64,000 bases of DNA from Nitrospiraceae bacterium (GCA_002726235.1 PBSN01000008.1:98659-162658); one strand, 5' to 3'. Positions 52,901 to 61,132 are shown, counted from the first letter of the stretch. A program made the numbers and translations. The notes: generated by a model from the sequence alone, not told the origin.

Positions 52901-54139
52901 ATGACTACCGGGACTGAGGGACCTCCTGACAAGCATCTAGTGCATTCACTGCGTGCACCAGAAGTAATATATCCGTATGAGGATGAAGTCAGCTTCATCG
53001 ACTATCTTAAGATTGTCTGGAAGTGGCGTTGGATGATTGTTGCCTTGTGTGTGTTTGCTATGTTTTCGGCGATGATACTGTCGATCAAGGCGCCAAGAGT
53101 TTATGAAGCTAAGGTTACAATGATGTTACCTGCACAGACTGGGGGCGTTAATTTATCCGGTCTATTTGGGGGTGGCGGGGGTGGCTCTGTGCTTCAAATG
53201 CTCGGAGGTGGAGGAGATTCCTCTGCTTCCCAAATGGTCTTAGCATTATTGAGATCGCGGACAATGGCTGAAAAAATTGCCAAAGATTTTGACCTTGTGA
53301 CCCGATTTGGAGTGACGACGATACAGAGTGCCGCTGGCCAATTGAAAGGCATGACGGAAATTGACAGTGAGAGTGGGATTATCTCGATTATCGTTGAATC
53401 TCAGGAGCCGAAATTATCTGCAGAGCTGGCTAATCACTATGTTGTTGTTTTGAACCGTATCAATCAGTCGATGAGTCTTACCGCCGCGAAACGAAACCGG
53501 ATGTTTGTTGAGGAGCGTATGAACGACAACTTCAGGGAGTTGAAGCGGACTGAGGACGACATTAAGAATTTCCAGCTGGCCAATATGTCAGTTTTTCTTG
53601 AGTCGCAAGTGGCTGGATCCATGGGCGAGGCCGAAGAGATTCAGAACAAAATCAACCTCCTTGAAATGGAGTTGAAGGTTCGCGGAGCATCTCTCCAGGC
53701 CGAGCATCCAGACCTTAGGAAGTTAGATATTGAGTTGGAGTATTTGCAGAAAAGATTAAATAGCGTTGAGGTGGGGCCAACTGGGAAGGGGCTACTGCCT
53801 GGAAAACGGATATACCCTGCGTGGAGCAGTGTTCCTGACCTTTCGGTGCAGCTTAGGCATTACAATCGTGAGCTCGAAGTCAGAGAAGAAGTCTACATTC
53901 TTTTAGCGGGGCAGCTCGAACAGGCAAAAATCGAGGAAATCAAGGATGACCCAACGGTTCAGGTTCTCGATTCTGCAATTGCTCCAACTGGGGCGAGTAA
54001 CCGACCGACGGAACAAGTCGTGCTGGGCGCAGGCATCCTCGCATTCTTGCTTGGGGTGTTTCTTGCGTTTCTCGTTAACTCTATAGCTAACTTTCTAGCG
54101 CAGCAGGCGCAGCGCCAGAAAGGTACTGCGGTAGCATAG
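52901..54139 (+). CDS. Chain-length determinant / Wzz-GumC-type protein
   Basis: About 412 residues. N-terminal helix (WMIVALCVFAMFSAMILS) and C-terminal helix (VVLGAGILAFLLGVFLAFLV) flank a periplasmic region with long coiled coils (ERMNDNFRELKRTEDDIKNF, EEIQNKINLLEMELKVRG). Near residue 85 there is a glycine-rich stretch (GLFGGGGGGSVLQMLGGGG). There is no cytoplasmic kinase domain, so it is a PCP-type protein without a BY-kinase. Works with the SLBB exporter 13 bases upstream. Its stop directly abuts the queF stop on the other strand. Confidence 0.85.
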   Translation: MTTGTEGPPDKHLVHSLRAPEVIYPYEDEVSFIDYLKIVWKWRWMIVALCVFAMFSAMILSIKAPRVYEAKVTMMLPAQTGGVNLSGLFGGGGGGSVLQMLGGGGDSSASQMVLALLRSRTMAEKIAKDFDLVTRFGVTTIQSAAGQLKGMTEIDSESGIISIIVESQEPKLSAELANHYVVVLNRINQSMSLTAAKRNRMFVEERMNDNFRELKRTEDDIKNFQLANMSVFLESQVAGSMGEAEEIQNKINLLEMELKVRGASLQAEHPDLRKLDIELEYLQKRLNSVEVGPTGKGLLPGKRIYPAWSSVPDLSVQLRHYNRELEVREEVYILLAGQLEQAKIEEIKDDPTVQVLDSAIAPTGASNRPTEQVVLGAGILAFLLGVFLAFLVNSIANFLAQQAQRQKGTAVA

Positions 54140-54541
54140 TCATTGTGGTGCGGGGTGGGACGCAGTGATGACGCTTCGCATTCCACCGCGAACGGTGAAT
54201 TCTCCCACAACGGTTGCTTGGGATGGATTACAGGCCGCAACGACATCTTTGAGAACTCGATTGACGGCGTTTTCATAGAAGATGCCAAGGTTTCGGTATG
54301 AATGAATATAGGCTTTGAGCGATTTGAGTTCGAGGCAGAGACGATCTGGAATGTAAGTGATGGTGAGAGTCCCGAAGTCAGGGAGGCCAGTACGTGGACA
54401 AATTGAAGTGTATTCTGGAATTGAAATGGCAATCTCGTATGCGGAAAACTGATTGGGCCATGTGTCAATAGTTGGCAGAGGAGAGGCAATGCCGCTTTCG
54501 GCATGCTTGTCCGTGTAAGTCGTCACACCTGTCGCATCCAT
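54140..54541 (-). CDS. queF: 7-cyano-7-deazaguanine reductase
   Basis: 133 residues, the single-domain YkvM type. Catalytic Cys in EYTSICPRTGLPDFGTL; substrate-binding ELKSLKAYIHSYRN; FTVRGGM near the end. It reduces preQ0 to preQ1 with NADPH in queuosine synthesis. It overlaps the small upstream MTHFR-C-like gene by about 19 bases. No other que gene is in the window. Confidence 0.95.
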   Translation of the reverse strand: MDATGVTTYTDKHAESGIASPLPTIDTWPNQFSAYEIAISIPEYTSICPRTGLPDFGTLTITYIPDRLCLELKSLKAYIHSYRNLGIFYENAVNRVLKDVVAACNPSQATVVGEFTVRGGMRSVITASHPAPQ

Positions 54542-54825
54542 TCAAGCCTTCCTATCTTCTCCAGTTCACTATACATGGTGAACCAAGGGCATGTCATTGT
54601 GGGGTAAACCTCACAGAATCCGCCTGCGCGCACTCCACCACATGGACCATGACTCATGAATTTTGGGCACTCCTCGTTTGCCGCCGGATCAGGCATCTGT
54701 GGCCGTAGATGAACGCCGTGTGTTTTTGGAAGGTAGCGTATGGACATCGTTACTTCGATCGCATAAATCATCACCGTCGTGTTTTCAGGATTATAGCTGG
54801 CATCTATAGCAGTGGAAAGTCCCAT
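54523..54825 (-). CDS. Small MTHFR C-terminal-domain-like cysteine protein
   Basis: About 100 residues; the start is uncertain (ATG 54825 has GGTGAG upstream; later ATGs are possible). The recognisable part is CPKFMSHGPCGGVRAGGFC followed by EVYPTMTC and PWFTMY, the cysteine pattern of the methylenetetrahydrofolate reductase C-terminal domain, which usually sits next to or on MetF/MetV and may carry Fe-S or zinc. Here it stands alone, divergent from the oxidoreductase operon. A folate or one-carbon link is possible but unproven. Confidence 0.6.
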   Translation of the reverse strand: MGLSTAIDASYNPENTTVMIYAIEVTMSIRYLPKTHGVHLRPQMPDPAANEECPKFMSHGPCGGVRAGGFCEVYPTMTCPWFTMYSELEKIGRLEWMRQV

Positions 54826-54937
54826 GTAGATGCTCACCAAAAAGTTATTTTGGCATAGGGCTTTTGGGGGATTCCTGAGGCGTCTATTTCTAAATGAAAT
54901 TGGGGTAAATAACAACACATATTGGGGCGAATTCGGT

Positions 54938-54967
54938 TTGACACTTTTGGAATCCCTTTGATAGAGT
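54938..54967 (+). promoter_or_regulatory. Candidate promoter of the oxidoreductase operon
   Basis: TTGACA at 54938-54943 and TAGAGT at 54962-54967 with an 18-base spacer. Transcription would begin near 54974, leaving a leader of about 110 bases. Three copies of ATTGGGG (54899, 54921, 55001) flank it. The surrounding 260 bases hold no other gene. Confidence 0.55.
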
Positions 54968-55084
54968 GCTTGCTGTGCTTTGAAGTGGCAGTGTATGTAT
55001 ATTGGGGTACGGATGGATCACGATAACACTCGGCTAGGTGTTGCAATCAAGAGCTGAGTGTTTCGTTTTTTGGAGGATAGAAAA

Positions 55085-55972
55085 ATGAGTCTTGAGTATG
55101 TCAAGTTCACTCCAGGGTTTGCGAAGTTTATGCCGAAAGAATATCGGGACATGGTCGACCATGGTCCGTTTGGAAGGAAAACAACGGTCGCTCAGACGGG
55201 GCAGTTCAAGGAGATTCTTGAAGAGCATCCAATGTGTGCGGGATGTGCCATGACGCTATTCATCCGACTGGCCTTCATTGCATTGCCCAATCCTGAAGAC
55301 ACTGTTATGGTCGGGACAGCTGGTTGTGGCCGTCTCGCGATATCCCAAGCAGCCATTCAATTTGTATACGGCAACTATGGGGATACCAATGCCGTTGCAT
55401 CCGGGTTGACTCGCGGTCTTAAACTCAGGTTTGGAGATAAACCGAAGGATGTTGTGGTCATGGCTGGCGATGGCGGACTAGCCGATATTGGGTTTGGAAA
55501 CACGCTCCATTCTTGGTTTAGGAAGGAAAAGTTTACGACGGTTATGCTTGATAATGAGATCTATGGGAATACCGGTGGGCAAGAGAGTGGTATGACGAAT
55601 AAAGGCCAGGTGTTAAAAATGGCGCCACTAGGGAAAAAGTTTGAGAAAATGGATATGCTGGGTATGGCAAAGGTTGCGGGGTGTGCGTACGTCGCTTCCG
55701 TCATCCCCAATAATCCAAAACGAGTGGAGAGCGTGATAAAGAAAGCTGTTTTGGTTGCGCGTGAAGTTGGACCGACCTACATTCAAGCGTATACCTCCTG
55801 CAATATTGAATACGGTATTCCAACCGAGCAGGTGATGCAGGATGCCAAGGATGTTGAAAAAGAGCGATATGCATTTTCGGAGTATATTACCGATGACGCA
55901 AAAGAATATTTGGCAACTCAGCATGGCTACAAACAATATCTTCCGAAGCCAGCACCTGCCAGTGTGAGTTGA
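55085..55972 (+). CDS. porB: 2-oxoacid:ferredoxin oxidoreductase beta subunit
   Basis: About 295 residues from ATG 55085 (GGAGG about 10 bases upstream). Thiamine diphosphate motif GDGGLADIGFGNTL with the metal-binding continuation DNEIYGNTGGQ. Fe-S cysteines CAGCAM and GTAGCGR. Catalyses pyruvate or 2-oxoglutarate synthesis/cleavage with CoA and ferredoxin; which 2-oxoacid is used cannot be told. First gene of beta-gamma-delta-alpha order, fitting the separate-subunit enzymes used in the reductive TCA cycle. Confidence 0.9.
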   Translation: MSLEYVKFTPGFAKFMPKEYRDMVDHGPFGRKTTVAQTGQFKEILEEHPMCAGCAMTLFIRLAFIALPNPEDTVMVGTAGCGRLAISQAAIQFVYGNYGDTNAVASGLTRGLKLRFGDKPKDVVVMAGDGGLADIGFGNTLHSWFRKEKFTTVMLDNEIYGNTGGQESGMTNKGQVLKMAPLGKKFEKMDMLGMAKVAGCAYVASVIPNNPKRVESVIKKAVLVAREVGPTYIQAYTSCNIEYGIPTEQVMQDAKDVEKERYAFSEYITDDAKEYLATQHGYKQYLPKPAPASVS

Positions 55973-56022
55973 CGAACACATGAGTGAGTCTGAAAGAGAT
56001 AGGTATGTAAGCGAGGGATCTG

Positions 56023-56727
56023 ATGGCAAAACGGTTTAATATTCGCATGGCGGGTCTCGGAGGGCAGGGCGTCGTCACTGCCTCCCATATTTTCAGTACA
56101 GCTGTTCTCGGATTCGGTGGTGAAAGCACCATTGTCCCATTCTATGGATCAGAAAAACGGATGGCTCCAGTTGAGAGTTATGTGCGGGTTTCGAATGAAC
56201 CGATTTATGAGATTGGGGAAATTACCTTTCCTCACATCATTATGATTTTTCATCCCCAGGTGATCACGCACGGCAAGTCATATACCATGCCGTTCTACTT
56301 TGGGCTGAAACAGGATGGCGTGTGTTTGATCAACGCCGATGCTCCCATGTCTCTTCCGCCCGACGAGACACGGGAACTTAAGGAAAAAAATATCAGCTTG
56401 TATTACATCCCAGCCTATACCATGGCGCTGGATGTTGCTGGGACGGATTTGGCCACCAATATGGCAATGGTTGGTGCGATCGGTGCGATTACAGGGCTTG
56501 CAGACCTTGACTCTATGGCGGAGGCTGTGAAAGAGCGGTTTCTTGGGAAAGGTTTCGTGGTATCTGGAGGCACCGCTGCTCTTGACAGTGTCGTCGAAAA
56601 GAAGTTCAAGAAAAAGCAGGACTTGATTGATAAAAACATTGATGTTCTCAGAGCCGCGTATCAGTACGCTGATGAGCATGGTTGGAGGCCGGAAGGCGTG
56701 CAACAGCCAACGAAAGCTCTCGCATAG
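56023..56727 (+). CDS. porG: 2-oxoacid:ferredoxin oxidoreductase gamma subunit
   Basis: 234 residues. Start FNIRMAGLGGQGVVTASHIF is the typical gamma opening (GxGGQG). VPFYGSEKRMAPVESYVRVSN and the following half are characteristic. It contacts CoA and the alpha-beta core. 50 bases after beta and 10 before delta, so part of one operon. The C-terminal 40 residues are rather charged. Confidence 0.9.
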   Translation: MAKRFNIRMAGLGGQGVVTASHIFSTAVLGFGGESTIVPFYGSEKRMAPVESYVRVSNEPIYEIGEITFPHIIMIFHPQVITHGKSYTMPFYFGLKQDGVCLINADAPMSLPPDETRELKEKNISLYYIPAYTMALDVAGTDLATNMAMVGAIGAITGLADLDSMAEAVKERFLGKGFVVSGGTAALDSVVEKKFKKKQDLIDKNIDVLRAAYQYADEHGWRPEGVQQPTKALA

Positions 56728-56737
56728 GAGCAATGAA

Positions 56738-57067
56738 ATGTATCTTGTCGCAGACATAGATCAGGATATTTGTTCGGGTACTAGCTGTAAGTTGTGTACA
56801 CAATATTGCCCTGAGGCCAATACGATTCAGTATGACGAGGGGCTTGGTGCGGAAGGTTCGAAGTATGGTTCTGCCTACGTGTCTGTGGATCGCTGTAAGG
56901 GGTGTGCGATTTGTGTGTGGGTCTGTGACACCATGGCAAAACACCATGCGATTAAGCTAGAGATGATTGATAAAATACCAGAAATTGCCACGACACTTGG
57001 GATGCAGTACACCGCAACTGGGGTGGTTGCCGAGAGAATAAAATCTGAAGTTCTGTCCGAGGGTTAA
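56738..57067 (+). CDS. porD: 2-oxoacid:ferredoxin oxidoreductase delta subunit (2x[4Fe-4S])
   Basis: 109 residues from ATG 56738, with AGGAG upstream. Two ferredoxin-type cluster sites: CSGTSCKLCTQYCPE and CKGCAICVWVCDT. It passes electrons between the core and ferredoxin. The spacing in the first site (C-x4-C-x2-C-x3-C) is slightly wider than the standard site. It ends three bases before the alpha gene. Confidence 0.9.
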   Translation: MYLVADIDQDICSGTSCKLCTQYCPEANTIQYDEGLGAEGSKYGSAYVSVDRCKGCAICVWVCDTMAKHHAIKLEMIDKIPEIATTLGMQYTATGVVAERIKSEVLSEG

Positions 57068-57069
57068 TT

Positions 57070-58359
57070 ATGACTGAAAAGCGAGAAGGCGAGGCGAAAA
57101 CGAATCCACAAGGTGATCCCGTTACAAGTGTTGTTGCTGAGGGGAAGATTGATCCTCATGGGGAGGCAAAACAACAGAGGGTCGTCACGCCCCATCACAT
57201 GTTTTTTGAGGCGGAACGGAAACGTGAGTTTATTACTGGAAGTGAAGCTGCCAAAGAGGCTGTTCGACGTTCCAATATTGACTTTTCAGTAGCGTATCCC
57301 ATCACGCCGCAAAGCGAGACGATGCAATTGGTTGGCGTGCTGTATGGTGAAGGATACATCAAAGATTACTACCGTGGAGAAGAGGAATATGGGGTCATGT
57401 CGGCGATGGCGGGAGCATCACGGGCCGGTGTCAGATGTTTTACCGCGACCGCAGGCCCTGGCACCATCAGAGGGCTTGAGCCAATCGTTTCCTGGCCAGG
57501 GCATCGCTTGCCGGCAGTTGCGATGTTCACCTGTCGTGTCGTCAATGCGCCTCTTGCAATTCAGCCTGATAATGTTGAAATTGCCTACCTGTTGAATTGT
57601 GGGATGATTGTGTTTCATGCGGAGAATCAAAACGATCTTTTTAACTACATAATGAAGGGTTTTATTATTGGCGAGCACAATGAAATTACGCTTCCGGTTG
57701 GCGTGTGCTGTGATGGATTTTTCGTCACGCATGCTCGTGGCTATGTGTATACGACGCCGCGGGAATTAAAACTGCCGCCACGGGATCCCTATGGAGGTGC
57801 GGTTCCTGTACTGGATGCCGAAAACCCTCCGGCGCGTCTTTCGCGCGATGCTCCTGTTCAGAAGAGTAACTTTATGGCGTATAACATCCACGCAGTGTGG
57901 CAACAGGAGATATGGGCCGCCGTCGAACGATCGAGAAAGTATATTCACCGCTACATGGGTGGTCTCATCGAAACCGAGAATGAAGATAGAGATATACTCT
58001 TTATTGCCTCGGGAAGTGCTGCGGCGCAATCTCGAGAGGCCGTCAGGTTGTGTGCTGAGGAAGGGATTGAGACTGGTTTTGTGAAGATCGCGTCGTTGCG
58101 TCCGTTCCCAACTGAAGAACTCAGGAAAATCTGTAAACATACGAAGATCATTGTCGTTCCGGAGTTCAACTATATTGGCTGGCTGGCCAAGGATATCGCT
58201 GCTGCGATTAGTGGCTACTCTGATGCCAAGGTTATCTACGGGCCGCATGTCTATGGTGGCATGTCGATGCCGGTAGAAATGATTCGCGATGAGGTTGTGA
58301 GGGCACTAAAAGAGAAGTCAACGATTATTGTTTCCAAGGCAAAGATGACGAAGAAATAG
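57070..58359 (+). CDS. porA: 2-oxoacid:ferredoxin oxidoreductase alpha subunit
   Basis: 429 residues. A polar N-terminal extension of about 50 residues precedes FITGSEAAKEAVRRSNIDFSVAYPITPQSE, the alpha opening. EEEYGVMSAMAGASRAGVR and FTATAGPGTIRGLEPI follow. The C-terminal domain has SASAAAQS-like FIASGSAAAQSREAV. It is the last gene of the operon and is followed by a strong terminator. No fifth small subunit, as in ForE-type complexes, was found next to it. Confidence 0.92.
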   Translation: MTEKREGEAKTNPQGDPVTSVVAEGKIDPHGEAKQQRVVTPHHMFFEAERKREFITGSEAAKEAVRRSNIDFSVAYPITPQSETMQLVGVLYGEGYIKDYYRGEEEYGVMSAMAGASRAGVRCFTATAGPGTIRGLEPIVSWPGHRLPAVAMFTCRVVNAPLAIQPDNVEIAYLLNCGMIVFHAENQNDLFNYIMKGFIIGEHNEITLPVGVCCDGFFVTHARGYVYTTPRELKLPPRDPYGGAVPVLDAENPPARLSRDAPVQKSNFMAYNIHAVWQQEIWAAVERSRKYIHRYMGGLIETENEDRDILFIASGSAAAQSREAVRLCAEEGIETGFVKIASLRPFPTEELRKICKHTKIIVVPEFNYIGWLAKDIAAAISGYSDAKVIYGPHVYGGMSMPVEMIRDEVVRALKEKSTIIVSKAKMTKK

Positions 58360-58422
58360 TTAGTCCAACGGCTGTCGGGCACTTTATGCAAAACAGTTAA
58401 GCTAGTAAATATTCTCCTACTA

Positions 58423-58464
58423 AAAAATGAGCCCATCCGTTAGTTTTCGGGTGGGCTCATTTTT
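58423..58464 (+). terminator. Rho-independent terminator of the oxidoreductase operon
   Basis: A nearly perfect 17-base stem (AATGAGCCCATCCG against CGGGTGGGCTCATT) with an 8-base loop, followed by TTTTTG. The A run on the other side lets it serve the minus-strand zinc-ribbon gene as well, which ends 28 bases away. Confidence 0.92.
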
Positions 58465-58491
58465 GTTGAGAACTGAGAGCAGTGTGTTTTT

Positions 58492-58860
58492 TTACTCGTA
58501 TGCCTCCATTGCCGCGCGTTCGACAAATGAATGCGTACAGTGTGAACATGTGACAAGGTAGTACGAATCTCTGACGGAGGACTGCACCCGGCAGTGGAGT
58601 GTAGCCCCAAGTTTTTCGCATATCGGGCATGTAACTGATTTAAACCATCCTATCATGTCCGGCTGGCTTTCTAGATATAGAGCGACATCTGTGTAGAGTG
58701 GAAATGAGTATCGGCATTTCCGGCATTGGACTTTGTGTATATCGCCGCTTTGATCGGTGCGAGGGTCAACATGAAATGAATGTTCAGCGCAGATTGGACA
58801 GGAAATATCGTGTAAGCGCGATTCGATATCTTTGATATTGCGTGAATTCAACTCGCACAC
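58492..58860 (-). CDS. Tandem zinc-ribbon protein, function unknown
   Basis: 122 residues from GTG 58860. Two ribbons: CPICAEHSF...VQCRKCRYSF and CPICEKLGA...VTCSHCTHSF, each with two CxxC knuckles. Upstream of the GTG the frame stays open (HCRVCELN contains another CxxC) until a TGA, but no start codon is found. A transposase remnant begins just upstream, so the 5' end may have been damaged. A nucleic-acid or metal-binding role is possible. Confidence 0.65.
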   Translation of the reverse strand: MCELNSRNIKDIESRLHDISCPICAEHSFHVDPRTDQSGDIHKVQCRKCRYSFPLYTDVALYLESQPDMIGWFKSVTCPICEKLGATLHCRVQSSVRDSYYLVTCSHCTHSFVERAAMEAYE

Positions 58861-58919
58861 TCTACAGTGGGGGAAGGGGGGAAGCTTACAGTATCACTGC
58901 GGCGTGATCTCACCAACCC

Positions 58920-59132
58920 AAGGAAGAAGAGCCCTTCAAAGGGTATACGCAACTGGTCCAAGAGGAACGGGACGAGATTTACATGCTGCAAAGCTTCGGA
59001 TGTTATTGGATCAGGATTGCCAAAATGCTGGCCCACACAACCCCCTCATCTATCGGCCGTGAGATTCGGCAGAATCATGGGTTTGCGAGGGTATCGGCTT
59101 CGGTAGGGCTCTCTGAAATCCGTAAATTCTAG
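58920..59132 (+). pseudogene. IS30-type transposase N-terminal remnant
   Basis: The frame with YTQLVQEERDEIYMLQSFG, RIAKMLAHTTPSSIGREIRQN reproduces the N-terminal helix-turn-helix of IS30 transposases (TQEER...IA..L....STI.RE..RN). Shortly after, GLRGYRLR continues the family match in a shifted frame. There is no catalytic domain and no start. A dead fragment. The sequence 59133-59270 shows nothing else recognisable. Confidence 0.65.
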
Positions 59133-59270
59133 GGGAAGGTCTCAAATAATCCATGCTGGTTTGTGGTATAGGAGTCCGTCTCACAATCAAATCTCAGAGT
59201 CGCTATTTTCCTTCGTGCGAGGGGAATGGTTCCGATACTTCATTTTCAGTGTTCCTGCATTGTTCCGCTA

Positions 59271-59990
59271 TTATTTAGGGGATACTATCCCGGCTTCTTC
59301 AAGACAGGCCAGCGGCGACAGTGATTCCATTCCATTGTTTGCGGAGCTTTGTGTTGTTGTAAGACGGATAGTTTTCCCATCTGTTGGCAGCGTGATTCCC
59401 AGTTCCTGCCGAACCCTCCGGATAATCTTAATCATATGATCAAATTTTTGCACATCTAAATCCTGTGCACTCAACATGGCATCTTCATGGATATCATGAC
59501 ACCATCCAATCGTTAGGCAATTGGTACCCATCCGCACCATACGAAGTCCGAGGTTCGCGTAATGGCAATGAATGCCGATGAATAAAGCAACTTCGATTTT
59601 ATTGGTGTTAATCGTTAAATTGGGATGATTTGGATTAATTGCTTCTTCCGGGTCGATCTTCGGATACTTCGGACGATAATCTGGCATTGGAATAATTGAT
59701 ACTCCGGGAATTTCCGCGGCAAGTCGTAACATTGCCTGTGCCTTTGCCATCCATTCGTTATTCCATGCCCACAGATACAATGGACCGGGGAAAATAGTGG
59801 GATTTTTGCGCGTAAGAAGTTGTCGCGCCATTTCCTCAAGCACTGTGTCTTCCGGTGCGTGATGCCCATATAGAAGCCCAAATCCTGAATCTGGATGAGT
59901 CACCCCCATCGACATCGCTGATGGTACTAAAAACCCGGCAGGCCCAACATCTATTATTCGATCTGATGTATTTTTTTGAGCAGTAGTCAC
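59271..59990 (-). CDS. CO dehydrogenase beta / ACS epsilon-like protein (tentative)
   Basis: 239 residues from GTG 59990, with AGGGGA seven bases upstream. Features: FPGPLYLWAWNNEWMAKAQAMLRLA, IEVALFIGIHCHYANLGLRM, NCLTIGWCHDIHEDAMLS. I associate this with the carbon-monoxide dehydrogenase beta subunit family (a nucleotide-binding-like fold), but this is from memory of the pattern. No other CO dehydrogenase or acetyl-CoA synthase genes are here. Proximity to the 2-oxoacid oxidoreductase may reflect related redox carbon chemistry. Confidence 0.45.
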   Translation of the reverse strand: MTTAQKNTSDRIIDVGPAGFLVPSAMSMGVTHPDSGFGLLYGHHAPEDTVLEEMARQLLTRKNPTIFPGPLYLWAWNNEWMAKAQAMLRLAAEIPGVSIIPMPDYRPKYPKIDPEEAINPNHPNLTINTNKIEVALFIGIHCHYANLGLRMVRMGTNCLTIGWCHDIHEDAMLSAQDLDVQKFDHMIKIIRRVRQELGITLPTDGKTIRLTTTQSSANNGMESLSPLACLEEAGIVSPK

Positions 59991-60481
59991 GTCTACATCC
60001 CCTTCCTCTGAAGCTCTATCACAGTTGAACCTTTCTCAATAAAACTCACCGAGAGAATATATCATTACGTGCTAACGAAATTCAAACATGGGGGAGTTGC
60101 TACTTTACGCAAGTGATCCCAAGCTGTAGTATGTGCGGCCGAGGAAGACAAGTCGTGCTATGTCGGGGCAATTGATTACCTCGGACGTATTAGGAATTCG
60201 AGCGGTGGTTTGTTGATGGAGTTGCCTGTTGCAGTGATTGCTTTTCAGTTGCGCTGGCCAGAAAGATTTCAATGTCCGCGGTGCGGGAAAAACAATTATG
60301 GTTAGCGTTGTTGAGGTTCACTCAGAAGGGATGTGGGGATTTTTGGATGAGCGCAAATGCGCGTATTGCTTACGCTTTGATAGCATCCCATCTGTTGCCT
60401 AGTACGTTGAATCTAGGTTGTCGAACAGGGGGCGTTTGACTACAATTTTGTGTGATCTGTGGCATAGAGGAACTCGAGTAC
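59991..60481. other. Intergenic region with transposase-like debris
   Basis: 490 bases without an intact gene. It includes the promoter region of the minus-strand gene at 59990 and, at 60216-60402, a short zinc-ribbon fragment described separately. The rest shows nothing I can name. Confidence 0.5.
60216..60402 (+). pseudogene. Zinc-ribbon remnant resembling IS1595-type transposase N-terminus
   Basis: FQLRWPERFQCPRCGKNN is close to the N-terminal zinc ribbon of IS1595-family transposases (LRWPxGFxCPRCG). The frame stops at 60305. A second frame continues with ERKCAYCLRF, which would be the second CxxC knuckle, ending at 60402. The catalytic domain is absent. It may also be a broken zinc-ribbon gene of another kind. 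Confidence 0.45.
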
Positions 60482-60733
60482 ATGAAAAAGGCTAATTATC
60501 ATGATTTGTCGTTGGACATTGTCGATACGTCTTGCGTGGTATGTAGGAAACCCTTTTATCGGCGAATTACGTTCTTCACCGGAGGATGGTCGAGGTGTTC
60601 TATATGCGATCAGTTCGTCCACTACGCATGTCTAGCTTCAAGCTCGTTCAAGTATTTTAAACGGCGGCCACGGGTGTGTCAGCATTGTGTGGAGTGTGCA
60701 GGAACACGTCAGTCTGCTGAACGTCATGCATGA
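60482..60733 (+). CDS. Small C4HC3 (PHD/RING-like) zinc-finger protein
   Basis: 83 residues from ATG 60482, which has GAGGA upstream. Eight metal ligands follow the C4HC3 order: C-x2-C (18, 21), C-x2-C (39, 42), His47, Cys50, C-x2-C (66, 69). The spacing equals that of PHD fingers, though the usual Trp before the last pair is missing. PHD fingers are rare in bacteria. The gene overlaps a membrane-protein gene. The function is unknown, and a plain treble-clef or double zinc ribbon is an alternative. Confidence 0.6.
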   Translation: MKKANYHDLSLDIVDTSCVVCRKPFYRRITFFTGGWSRCSICDQFVHYACLASSSFKYFKRRPRVCQHCVECAGTRQSAERHA

Positions 60734-61061
60734 GGCATATCGACGAGTCATCTGTCGTGCCTCGACTAGCATTTGTTCTAAGACAGTAATGTTAAATAAA
60801 GCTTTCATTGGTGTGATCATGATCGTTCACTGGGTGAGCGGGTATTGGATTGCTGTCGTTATTGCAGGGGAGGTGTTGTCGTGGCCGCAAGTAGCACGAG
60901 TGCTACTCTACAGTCTGATAAACCTGATTCTTGCATATGAATTTGTGTATAAACCTGCAAAGGATTGTAATCCGAGTCGCGCGATCGGGCATGTTTTTGG
61001 CGTAAGTCTGATCCCATTTTGTCTTGGGATTGCGTGTGTCATCATTCTGTTCGTGTTGTGA
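60726..61061 (+). CDS. Small hypothetical membrane protein
   Basis: About 111 residues from ATG 60726, overlapping the zinc-finger gene end by 8 bases; ATG 60789 is an alternative start. Three membrane helices: AFIGVIMIVHWVSGYWIAVV, VLLYSLINLILAYEFV and VSLIPFCLGIACVIILFVL. No family recognised. The coupling with the C4HC3 gene suggests a shared function. Confidence 0.55.
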   Translation: MHEAYRRVICRASTSICSKTVMLNKAFIGVIMIVHWVSGYWIAVVIAGEVLSWPQVARVLLYSLINLILAYEFVYKPAKDCNPSRAIGHVFGVSLIPFCLGIACVIILFVL

Positions 61062-61132
61062 GAATTAAGAACAAGGAGTGATGCCTTGTCGTGCAGTCCC
61101 ACAAGCCTCATCCAGTAGCTTGAGGTTGTAGC

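Noticed and set aside
53959-54504. A 181-residue minus-strand frame over the Wzz end and queF
   Set aside because: It spans two well-supported genes (one on the same strand in another frame) without motifs.
54834-55228. Minus-strand short frames in the oxidoreductase promoter region
   Set aside because: No family resemblance or ribosome-binding sites; they cover a promoter-like region and the start of porB.
57766-58248. A 160-residue minus-strand frame in porA
   Set aside because: Shadow of porA, which has clear alpha-subunit motifs.
57070-58491. A fifth small subunit (ForE-like) of the oxidoreductase
   Set aside because: No small frame with a start and ribosome-binding site fits between or directly after the four subunit genes; the operon ends in a terminator.
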